A DNA stretch of 7,506 nt from Saprospiraceae bacterium UBA7328. GTDB lineage: Bacteria > Bacteroidota > Bacteroidia > Chitinophagales > Saprospiraceae. The DNA lies in the NCBI GenBank assembly GCA_002471345.1, contig DKPS01000023.1, forward strand, positions 1 to 7,506, read 5' to 3'. Shown here piece after piece: positions 1-5,659 of this stretch. How positions within the stretch are numbered: position 1 is the first letter of the stretch; every line of letters begins with the position of its first letter. The notes under the pieces were generated by a model. The model was not told where the DNA came from. It saw only the letters and a program-made list of their open reading frames with translations, and made no database searches. The translations under genes and the position numbers were made by a program.

Positions 1-992
1 CCTACTAATTCCTTTACTTCTCCTACTGTTTTTTGAGCTTTCTTTCTAATTTGTTCTGATGACTGCTTGATTTTATATTTAAGTTCTCTTTTAGCCTCTT
101 TATCAGACAATTCTGCTTTTCTTTCTTTCAAAGGAGCTAGGAACTTTACTAATTCTTCAGCTACACCTTCTTTCAGATGACCATACTGTAACACTCCATT
201 TTTAAAGTCACCCATCAAGCTATCAAAAGTTTCGGTCGCTTTACATGCTGCTAGTATTTCAAAAAGGTTTGACACTCCAGCACTCATTTCATCACTTGTG
301 CTCTCACCACTATCAGTTACAGCAGATCTGATTTGCTTTCTGATTCTATCTTCTTCTTCAAAGACATTGATATAATGTTTCTCCCCAGCACTTTTACTCA
401 TTTTACGAGTTGGATCCGCCGTGGATCTAATTTTTGGGGTTTCTGTATATAGTGGTTCTGGCATTACGAAGTACTCCTTTCCTACACTATGATTAAATCG
501 CTGGGCTATCTCCCTACTTAACTCTAAATGCTGTTCTTGATCTTTACCTACTGGCACATATCCCGCATTATATATCAATATATCTGCTGCTTGAAGCACT
601 GGATAATCTAATAATCCTGCAGATATAAAACTCCCTTTCTGTTCGGTGTCCTGACTCTTGTCTTTGAATTGAGTCATATTAGTCAATCTACCATATGAAC
701 AAAAACAATTAAATATCCATCCTAATTCAGCATGTTCTGGAACCAAACTCTGTACGAAAATATTTTCTGGTGTTATTCCTGACGCGACTAAATTAACAAT
801 GAGTTCCCAAGTATTATTCCTCAGTTTTTTTACATTATAAGGCATGGTCATGGCATGGTAATCCACAACACCATAAATACAATCGTAGTCCTTTTGTAGA
901 TCTACCCAATTACTTACAGCACCAAAATAATTCCCTAAATGAAGATGACCTGTTGGCTGTATGCAAGAGAGTACTTGGTTATTTTTACCCAT
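1..992 (-). CDS. trpS: Tryptophanyl-tRNA synthetase (3' end cut by window edge)
   Basis: Class I aminoacyl-tRNA synthetase that charges tRNA-Trp with tryptophan in the cytoplasm. The 330 codons in the window carry the family hallmarks: PTGHLHLGNYFG at residues 13-24 (HIGH-type ATP-binding motif), GYVPVGKDQEQHLEL at 144-158 and RKMSKS at 196-201 (KMSKS loop). The family is usually about 325-335 residues, so only a few C-terminal residues and the stop should lie beyond base 1. The ATG at 990-992 puts the HIGH motif at the normal distance from the N terminus. No Shine-Dalgarno sequence precedes it, as is usual in Bacteroidota. It starts 24 bp after the ridA stop on the same strand, so the two are probably co-transcribed. 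Family assignment is very secure. Confidence 0.97.
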   Translation of the reverse strand, partial: MGKNNQVLSCIQPTGHLHLGNYFGAVSNWVDLQKDYDCIYGVVDYHAMTMPYNVKKLRNNTWELIVNLVASGITPENIFVQSLVPEHAELGWIFNCFCSYGRLTNMTQFKDKSQDTEQKGSFISAGLLDYPVLQAADILIYNAGYVPVGKDQEQHLELSREIAQRFNHSVGKEYFVMPEPLYTETPKIRSTADPTRKMSKSAGEKHYINVFEEEDRIRKQIRSAVTDSGESTSDEMSAGVSNLFEILAACKATETFDSLMGDFKNGVLQYGHLKEGVAEELVKFLAPLKERKAELSDKEAKRELKYKIKQSSEQIRKKAQKTVGEVKELV

Positions 993-1016
993 CTGAGTTA
1001 GAACTTTGTTAAGCTA

Positions 1017-1397
1017 TTATTTAATTGCTATAGCTGAAATCTCAACGTTGACATATTTCGGAAGATTGGCAACTTCTACAGTCTCTCTTGCGGGAGCCGT
1101 TGCTTCATCAAAATATTCCGCATAAATTTTATTCACTTCTCCGAATGATTCCATACTACTTAAGAACACTGAGCATTTTACCACATTATCAAATGTCATA
1201 TCTGCTGCTTCTAGTACTGCCTGTAAATTGGAAAAAACAAGTCTAGTTTCAGTGTCTAAATCACTTGTAACTAACTCTCCGGTTTTAGGGTTAAGTGCTA
1301 TCTGACCAGAGCAGTATAGCGTATCACCATGCATAATAGCCTGACTGTATGGCCCTACTGGAGCTGGAGCATTGGGAGTGAATATTACTTTTTTCAT
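1017..1397 (-). CDS. ridA: RidA/YjgF/YER057c/UK114 family reactive-intermediate deaminase
   Basis: Small trimeric enzyme of the RidA subfamily. The family hydrolyses reactive enamine/imine intermediates (for example 2-aminoacrylate from serine/threonine dehydratase) to 2-ketoacids and ammonia, protecting PLP enzymes. The 126 residues match the normal length. Visible family features are GPYSQA (15-20, Tyr17), SGQI (30-33), and PARETVEVANLP (102-113), where Arg104 corresponds to the catalytic Arg105 of E. coli RidA. Glu119, in the C-terminal VEISAIA stretch, corresponds to E. coli Glu120. The active-site arginine argues for a genuine RidA deaminase rather than an Rid paralogue lacking activity. 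The ATG is preceded by an A-rich leader without a Shine-Dalgarno. It lies upstream of trpS with a 24-bp gap and is divergent from the flavin-binding protein gene at 1521. Confidence 0.95.
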   Translation of the reverse strand: MKKVIFTPNAPAPVGPYSQAIMHGDTLYCSGQIALNPKTGELVTSDLDTETRLVFSNLQAVLEAADMTFDNVVKCSVFLSSMESFGEVNKIYAEYFDEATAPARETVEVANLPKYVNVEISAIAIK

Positions 1398-1475
1398 TTT
1401 TTCTAATTTAAAAGAATGCGAAAATAAGGTTTCCTTGAATCAGATGAAGAAAAATTAAACTACGTTTCACATTGG

Positions 1476-1506
1476 TTTGAGACGAATAATTTTTATTCTA
1501 ATTTTA
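1476..1506 (+). promoter_or_regulatory. Candidate Bacteroidota-type promoter for the gene at 1521
   Basis: TTTG at 1476-1479, 19 bp of spacer, then TAATTTTA at 1499-1506, which matches 7 of 8 positions of the Bacteroidota TAnnTTTG element counting the two free ones. Spacing fits, but the predicted transcript would have a leader of only about 10 nt and the DNA here is very AT-rich, so a chance match is possible. Confidence 0.3.
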
Positions 1507-1520
1507 TACAAAAGCTGAAT

Positions 1521-2060
1521 ATGGGTAAGATTTTTGAAAACATAAGTAATAAGCAAAAGAACTGGATAGAATCCCAAAAGATATTTTTTGTTGCAACCGC
1601 TCCACTGTCCAAAAATGGCCTTATTAATTTATCTCCAAAAGGCTTAGATACATTTAGAATTATTGACAGTGTAACCGTGGCTTATCTTGATTTGGCAGGT
1701 AGTGGTATAGAAACAGTATCTCACATACAAGAAAATCAAAGAATTACAATCATGTTTACTGCTTTTGATGGACCACCAAAAAGCTTAAGACTATATGGAA
1801 AGGGCGAGGTTATCAAATTTAGCTCAGATTCGTTCAAAAAAATGGCTTCATACTTTCCTAATCATCTTGGAACCAGGTCAATTATAAAAGTCGACCTTCA
1901 TAGAATCCAAGATAGCTGTGGATGGTCCATTCCTTTGTTTGAATATAAAGGGGATAGAGACGTGTATGATAAATATTGCGAAAATAAAGGAAGAGATAAA
2001 CTTGTAGGTGATATCATTCAAGGAAACAAGAAGAGCATAGATGGTATCGCTGGGTTCTAG
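1521..2060 (+). CDS. Pyridoxamine 5'-phosphate oxidase-superfamily FMN-binding split-barrel protein
   Basis: A 179-residue protein of the PPOX-related split-barrel superfamily, which bind FMN (or F420/heme in other branches) as dimers and reduce or oxidise small molecules. The N-terminal half gives the assignment: a strand KIFFVATAPLS (20-30), GLINLSPKGLDTFRIID (33-49), a VAYLDLAGSGIETVSHI segment (53-69) and the barrel strand ITIMFTAFDGPPKSLRLYGKGEV (75-97). The last 60 residues are less conserved, and the CGWSIPLFEY segment (133-142) resembles that of sibling proteins in this group. No signal peptide; presumably cytoplasmic. The substrate cannot be read from sequence, and it should not be called PdxH because the pyridoxine-phosphate-binding motifs are not evident. 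It is transcribed alone, divergent from ridA and convergent with the PUR-family gene. The final codons overlap a perfect palindrome at 2051-2066. Confidence 0.85.
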   Translation: MGKIFENISNKQKNWIESQKIFFVATAPLSKNGLINLSPKGLDTFRIIDSVTVAYLDLAGSGIETVSHIQENQRITIMFTAFDGPPKSLRLYGKGEVIKFSSDSFKKMASYFPNHLGTRSIIKVDLHRIQDSCGWSIPLFEYKGDRDVYDKYCENKGRDKLVGDIIQGNKKSIDGIAGF

Positions 2061-2066
2061 AACCCA
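2051..2066. repeat. 16-bp perfect palindrome over the stop codon
   Basis: TGGGTTCTAGAACCCA reads the same on both strands and contains the TAG stop (2058-2060) of the preceding gene at its centre. As RNA it can form a 5-bp GGGUU/AACCC stem with a CUAG loop. The right half can instead pair with TGGG at 2070-2073. It could be a stop-proximal hairpin or a protein-binding site; no function is shown. Confidence 0.6.
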
Positions 2067-2079
2067 TGTTGGGCTACAA

Positions 2080-2118
2080 AAAAGGAAATACTCAGCCTGA
2101 AACTAAGTACTTCCTTTT
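2080..2118. terminator. Bidirectional intrinsic terminator between convergent genes
   Basis: AAAAGGAAATACTCAG (2080-2095) pairs with CTAAGTACTTCCTTTT (2103-2118) at 14 of 16 positions around a 7-nt loop. The A-tract on one side and T-tract on the other make it able to end transcripts from both the plus-strand gene ending at 2060 and the minus-strand gene ending at 2151. The GC content of the stem is modest. Confidence 0.7.
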
Positions 2119-2150
2119 ATTATGTTATAATTTAATTTCTAAGCAGTAGG

Positions 2151-2591
2151 CTACCAACTGATATCATCTTCGGTCTCAGGGACCTCTGTATCAGTAGATT
2201 CTCCTTTATCACTTGCACTTTCAGTGCTAGCTTCAGGTGCTTTCTTTGGAGCAGGTGCATTAGGATCTCCGCCTTCGGCTATTATTTTTTGCTCCCATTC
2301 TTCTTGCCTTTTTTCATACAATTCGTAATCAAAATCAGGCATTAGATTCTGTTTTACATGAGTCACGGTCTCTTCTAGTCCCTTCATGAATCTATTAAAA
2401 TCCTCTTTATACAAAAAGATCTTATGGCGATTGTATCCATCACCATTGAATTTTTTTGTGCTTTCCGTAAGTGTGATGTAATAATCTTCACCTTTTGTTT
2501 GTCTTACGTCAAAGAAGTAGGTTCTTCTTCTTCCAGCTCTAACTTTTGTAGAGTAAACGCTTTCCATGCGCTGCGAATCGTTATGTTCCAC
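2151..2591 (-). CDS. PUR-family DNA/RNA-binding protein (DUF3276, PUR-alpha-like)
   Basis: Small nucleic-acid-binding protein of the bacterial PUR-alpha/BpuR-type family (DUF3276), near-universal in Bacteroidota and thought to bind single-stranded DNA or RNA as a dimer. The domain is at residues 12-85: VYSTKVRAGRRRTYFFDVRQ, then DYYITLTES and HKIFLYKEDFNRFMKGLEE, the family's strand-strand-strand-helix repeat. Residues 88-105 are a charged helix. Residues 108-146 are a low-complexity Pro/Ala/Ser/Glu tail ending in the acidic-aromatic tip EDDISW. The start is the GTG at 2589-2591; an in-frame TAA lies three codons upstream of it. The ATG at 2565-2567 (residue 9) is the alternative and would give 138 residues without touching the domain. 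It follows the ABC exporter by 98 bp. Confidence 0.9.
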   Translation of the reverse strand: MEHNDSQRMESVYSTKVRAGRRRTYFFDVRQTKGEDYYITLTESTKKFNGDGYNRHKIFLYKEDFNRFMKGLEETVTHVKQNLMPDFDYELYEKRQEEWEQKIIAEGGDPNAPAPKKAPEASTESASDKGESTDTEVPETEDDISW

Positions 2592-2642
2592 GATGCGTTA
2601 TTTTTAAAATTGAATAATTCGAATACTAAGATTCTTTCTGTT

Positions 2643-2658
2643 GTGACCCTTTGGTCAC
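2643..2658. repeat. Inverted repeat GTGACC-N4-GGTCAC between exporter and PUR gene
   Basis: A perfect 6-bp inverted repeat with a 4-nt centre (CTTT on the plus strand), 51 bp upstream of the PUR-family start and 31 bp after the exporter stop. No T-run follows in the direction of transcription, so it is not a standard intrinsic terminator. It could be an operator, an mRNA hairpin or a weak attenuator. Confidence 0.5.
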
Positions 2659-2689
2659 TAAATCCTAATGTAATATATATAATGAAATT

Positions 2690-4480
2690 CTAATTTTCGA
2701 TGATTTTCTCTTCATATTGTTGCTTTTGAAGCAATTCGTAGTAAAATCCTTCCTGATTTATGAGTTCTTCAGGTGTACCATATTCTACTAATTTGCCCTC
2801 ATCCAACACAATAATTTTATCAAAAGTGAGATGCTTATATATTCGATGAGTGATAATCAAGCAAGTTTTACTTCCCAATTCATTATTAAGGTGGCCTAAA
2901 ATCAACTGCTCCGTCGTGGTGTCCACAGCGGACAAACAGTCGTCCAAAATAATTATCTCAGGGTTTTTCACTAAAGCTCTCGCTATTGATATTCTTTGCT
3001 TTTGGCCACCAGAAAGAGTTACACCTCTTTCTCCAACTATTGTTTCAAATTGTTCAGGCAAATTCATTATATCATCATACACTGCCGCACTTTTAGCAAT
3101 GGCATGAATTTCATTTGTTGTGGCCTTTGATTTTCCAAAAGCAACATTCTTGCTAATTGTATCACTAAAGAGAAAAGAATCTTGAGGTACATATCCAATA
3201 CTTTGTCGAAGATCATTTAGATGAAGATCATTAATATTTTTATCGTCTATTAATATCTCGCCATCAGTTACTTCATTAAGTCTCAACATCAAATTTGCAA
3301 TGGTTGTCTTTCCACTTGCCGTACGTCCAATTATACCTAATTTTTCTCCTTTTTTTACTTCGAAAGAAACTTTATCTAATGCTATTATTCCACTTTCTGC
3401 ATAAGTAAAGGACACATTATCAAAAACTATATGACCGCTAATCTTAACATGTTCCTGTGCATTATTTTGAATTTCAGGTTTAGTATCTAAAAATTGATTG
3501 ATTCTTTTCTGTGATGCTTCAGCTTGTTGTACAATACTTACAATCCACCCTATAGCTGTAAATGGCCATGTTAGCATTGTCACATATATAATAAACTCAG
3601 CGATGTTTCCATGAGTAATGTTTCCTTTAGAAACTTCTATTCCTCCTACTAAAACAACTAGTAATATACTACCAGAGACCAACAACATCATCAACGGATG
3701 AAACAATGCATTGACTCTGGCCAAGTCCATGGATTTAATTTTATAATCGTTGGTTTCTTTTTGAAAATAATCTTGAAACTGCCCTTCTTTGACATAAGAC
3801 TTGATTACTCTGATGCCTGAAAAAACTTCTTGAGAAATAGATGTCAGTTTTGCCAGTTGAATTTGAATAACCTCACTCTTTTTATTGATATATGAACTCA
3901 CCATATAGATTGAGACCGACAAAAAAGGCATAGGTGCCAAAGCATATAATGTGAGCTTTGGATTTACATTGTACATGTAATAAATAGCCAAAACGAAAAG
4001 CGTAACCAAATTGAGGCAATAAAGAATTCCAGGCCCCAAATACATTCTCACTTTAGTAACATCTTCGGTAATACGAGACATCATATCACCAGTAGTATTC
4101 TTACTATAAAAAGAAGAATCCAACTCTTCGTAATGATTAAAAATATCCTTTCTTACATCATATTCAATTAGTCTCGAAACAACGATTACTGTTTGTCTCA
4201 TCATAAACATGAAAAAACCCATGACTAGTGCAAATCCAATAACAAACAATGCATAATACATCAAATCTGAAGTAACATTATTTACTATGGTTTCCTTTTG
4301 AAGCAGATCAGATGTGCCACGATATGCTTCTAGGCTTGACATCGCACTATCTAGTGCTTTTCTAAACTGGGGTGGAATAAGAATTCTAAAATAATTCTGG
4401 GCCGCCACAAATATGACACCTAAAATAATTCTCCACTTATACCTCCACAGGTATACATTTATTTTTGCGAGTTCCTTCAC
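2690..4480 (-). CDS. ABC exporter half-transporter, MdlA/YheI (BmrC)-like
   Basis: Type IV (B-family) ABC exporter subunit of 596 residues, inner membrane, predicted to expel lipophilic compounds or lipids by ATP hydrolysis. The membrane domain spans residues 1-320, with six likely helices near 17-37, 76-96, 149-170, 174-196, 262-283 and 292-318. The nucleotide-binding domain has A-loop Tyr360, Walker A GRTASGKT (385-392), Q-loop Gln433, signature LSGGQKQR (489-496), Walker B IIILDD (509-514), D-loop SAVD (517-520) and H-loop His545. Asp514 stands where the catalytic Glu usually is; together with 'LDDxLSAVD' this matches the non-catalytic half of MdlAB/BmrCD-type heterodimers. No partner half lies in the window. 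The start is GTG with TAA directly upstream, and the MKEL..N.YLWRYKWR N terminus is family-like. Substrate unknown. Confidence 0.93.
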   Translation of the reverse strand: MKELAKINVYLWRYKWRIILGVIFVAAQNYFRILIPPQFRKALDSAMSSLEAYRGTSDLLQKETIVNNVTSDLMYYALFVIGFALVMGFFMFMMRQTVIVVSRLIEYDVRKDIFNHYEELDSSFYSKNTTGDMMSRITEDVTKVRMYLGPGILYCLNLVTLFVLAIYYMYNVNPKLTLYALAPMPFLSVSIYMVSSYINKKSEVIQIQLAKLTSISQEVFSGIRVIKSYVKEGQFQDYFQKETNDYKIKSMDLARVNALFHPLMMLLVSGSILLVVLVGGIEVSKGNITHGNIAEFIIYVTMLTWPFTAIGWIVSIVQQAEASQKRINQFLDTKPEIQNNAQEHVKISGHIVFDNVSFTYAESGIIALDKVSFEVKKGEKLGIIGRTASGKTTIANLMLRLNEVTDGEILIDDKNINDLHLNDLRQSIGYVPQDSFLFSDTISKNVAFGKSKATTNEIHAIAKSAAVYDDIMNLPEQFETIVGERGVTLSGGQKQRISIARALVKNPEIIILDDCLSAVDTTTEQLILGHLNNELGSKTCLIITHRIYKHLTFDKIIVLDEGKLVEYGTPEELINQEGFYYELLQKQQYEEKIIEN

Positions 4481-4486
4481 TTAATG

Positions 4487-4494
4487 CAAATGTA
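4487..4494 (-). promoter_or_regulatory. Perfect TAnnTTTG element just upstream of the exporter start
   Basis: TACATTTG on the minus strand is a full match to the Bacteroidota -7 element and ends 6 bp before the GTG start of the ABC exporter. No TTTG/TTG box is found at the usual 17-23 bp upstream; the nearest, at 4531-4534, is too far at 36 bp. If functional it would give an almost leaderless mRNA; it may be a chance match. Confidence 0.22.
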
Positions 4495-4546
4495 CATTAT
4501 CGTCTACAGGGAAGGCATTAAAAATGTGATCAAATAGTAACTGATT

Positions 4547-5293
4547 CTATTTTTTAGATTTAAAAGCATATAAAGCAAATGATGCTAACCAATGCTGCCC
4601 AGCATAATCGCCATCTGCTATCTTCGAAAGCGAATATTCAAGATGTTCATTTGCAATTGAATGAGCAAAATCATTCTCTCTAAGTGAGTAAAGACACCAA
4701 GCTCTTGAAAAATTTAATCCATCCAAGTGGACTAACTTGCCATCAGATCTGTCAACCACTTTTCCCGGTTCTAAGTCAAGAGAATTGTTAAATAGTTCTG
4801 GGAGGAATGAATAGGACCATTTATCAAATTCAGAATCTGATAATACTTTTCTCATTATATCTATTTCTTGAAGACATGGTGACAAAAAGTCGTATCCGCT
4901 TGGCTCCCAGGAAATAGGACAGTTCTTATCATTGCTATAAAATCGCAAGGCACTCTCTTTTATAATTTTGGCAAAGGCCTTATCATCTACAGCAATTGCA
5001 TAATCATAAGCAAAGCTCAATCCGAAAGCTGTATTACTGTGTTCACCTACTCGTATAGGATATACCAACTTCGGTAAATAGTCTTTATAGGATTTAACCA
5101 AATGATCTGCTAGAGGTTGAAGATTATTATAAAGTTGAATAGCCACTTCATTTTCCCATGTCAGGAGTTCTTCTTGCAACTTGAAAATCCAAGCCCAACC
5201 ATATGTCCTTTCAAAAGATTTTGTCAGATCATTCATTGAGAAATAGGCAACTTCTTTACCTATGTTTTCTGCTGTGAGGTTCTGCATTAACAT
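4547..5293 (-). CDS. C-terminal fragment of DUF2891 protein
   Basis: The 248-codon piece starting at the first ATG after the internal TAA (5291-5293). It lacks a signal peptide, so if translated on its own from this ATG it would stay in the cytoplasm, away from its lipoprotein N terminus. It holds most of the family's conserved blocks, among them YGWAWIFKL (31-39), CPISWEPSGYDFLSPC (125-140), DRSDGKLVHLDGLNFSRAW (182-200) and DGDYAGQHWLASFALYA (228-244). The 16 sense codons between the TAA and this ATG also encode family-like sequence (LLKAFPELEKK), which is why the ATG is probably just an internal methionine. No ribosome-binding signal is evident ahead of it. Confidence 0.5.
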   Translation of the reverse strand: MLMQNLTAENIGKEVAYFSMNDLTKSFERTYGWAWIFKLQEELLTWENEVAIQLYNNLQPLADHLVKSYKDYLPKLVYPIRVGEHSNTAFGLSFAYDYAIAVDDKAFAKIIKESALRFYSNDKNCPISWEPSGYDFLSPCLQEIDIMRKVLSDSEFDKWSYSFLPELFNNSLDLEPGKVVDRSDGKLVHLDGLNFSRAWCLYSLRENDFAHSIANEHLEYSLSKIADGDYAGQHWLASFALYAFKSKK

Positions 5294-5341
5294 TGAGATT
5301 GCCTCATCCTTTTTTTCTAATTCTGGAAATGCTTTTAAAAG

Positions 5342-5653
5342 TTAAACCAAAGACCAATGTCCATGAACTGCAGAATGCCAATCAAAACACCCATAAAAAG
5401 CTGGGTGGTGTTCTTTTGGCATAGCAAGATCCCCTTCTTTAGCAATTGTAAGTCCTGATTTGTATGGAAGTTCATGCTGTATACATGCTAAGGGTAAATT
5501 GGCTAGTCTGTTGGCCTCATTTATATCTAAAGAGATCTCTGAAACATCTTTTTCACCCTTTTTATCAAGATTTGCTTTCTCGGTAACTTGAGATTGGCAA
5601 CTAATCAATAAAAGAATGATAATTAGGGAAATCAAACACCTAAATGTCATCAT
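5342..5653 (-). CDS. N-terminal fragment of DUF2891 lipoprotein
   Basis: The 103-codon piece before the internal TAA. It begins with a lipoprotein signal peptide: Arg5, a hydrophobic run LISLIIILLL (7-16), and lipobox L-I-S-Cys19, followed by a polar linker (20-45). Gln at +2 gives no clear sorting cue beyond membrane anchoring. The folded part contains only the first conserved block, HPAFYGCFDWHSAVHGHW (83-100), so the fragment alone cannot make the family fold. The start is the ATG at 5651-5653, with a second ATG in the next codon. The spacing of 6 bp from the preceding stop indicates translational coupling with the ceramidase-like gene. Listed separately in case the two pieces are annotated as separate genes. 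Confidence 0.6.
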   Translation of the reverse strand: MMTFRCLISLIIILLLISCQSQVTEKANLDKKGEKDVSEISLDINEANRLANLPLACIQHELPYKSGLTIAKEGDLAMPKEHHPAFYGCFDWHSAVHGHWSLV

Positions 5654-5659
5654 CTTGTT

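Larger units (their letters stand above)
4547..5653 (-). pseudogene. DUF2891-family lipoprotein gene interrupted by an in-frame TAA
   Basis: One DUF2891 gene of 368 codons is split by a TAA at 5342-5344 (codon 104). The reading frame does not shift: HGHWSLV, stop, then LLKAFPELEKKDEAIS runs straight into MLMQNLTAENIGKEVAYF, as the intact family does (typically ..HGHW.LVRLL..FP.. from recollection of members). Conserved blocks on both sides are undamaged: HPAFYGCFDWHSAVHGHW (83-100), then YGWAWIFKL, YPIRVGEHSNTAFGL, CPISWEPSGYDFLSPCLQE, DRSDGKLVHLDGLNFSRAW and DGDYAGQHWLASFALYA. DUF2891 has no assigned activity; its rich His/Trp/Glu/Asp conservation suggests a binding or catalytic cleft (inference). 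The normal reading is a very recent nonsense mutation or a base-call error. Readthrough, or two separately translated pieces, is less likely. It lies 6 bp after the ceramidase-like gene. Confidence 0.75.

Noticed and set aside
1521..2060. Calling the flavin-binding protein pyridoxamine-phosphate oxidase (pdxH)
   Set aside because: Only the split-barrel fold pattern is supported; the length and C-terminal half do not match PdxH.
2424..2693. Plus-strand open frame of 89 codons opposite the PUR-family gene
   Set aside because: It mostly lies antisense to a well-recognised family and its translation shows no domain; it is a shadow frame.
2850..3107. Plus-strand open frame of 85 codons opposite the exporter ATPase domain
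   Set aside because: Antisense to the highly conserved signature and Walker B region; no recognisable protein features.
5294..5341. Frameshift as the cause of the split DUF2891 gene
   Set aside because: The two parts and the 16 codons between them are in one frame (5653, 5344 and 5293 differ by multiples of 3), so it is a nonsense codon, not an indel.
5342..5344. Genome-wide stop-codon reassignment of TAA
   Set aside because: ridA, the ceramidase-like gene and the short ORF at 7342 all end properly at TAA, at the family-expected length where that can be judged.
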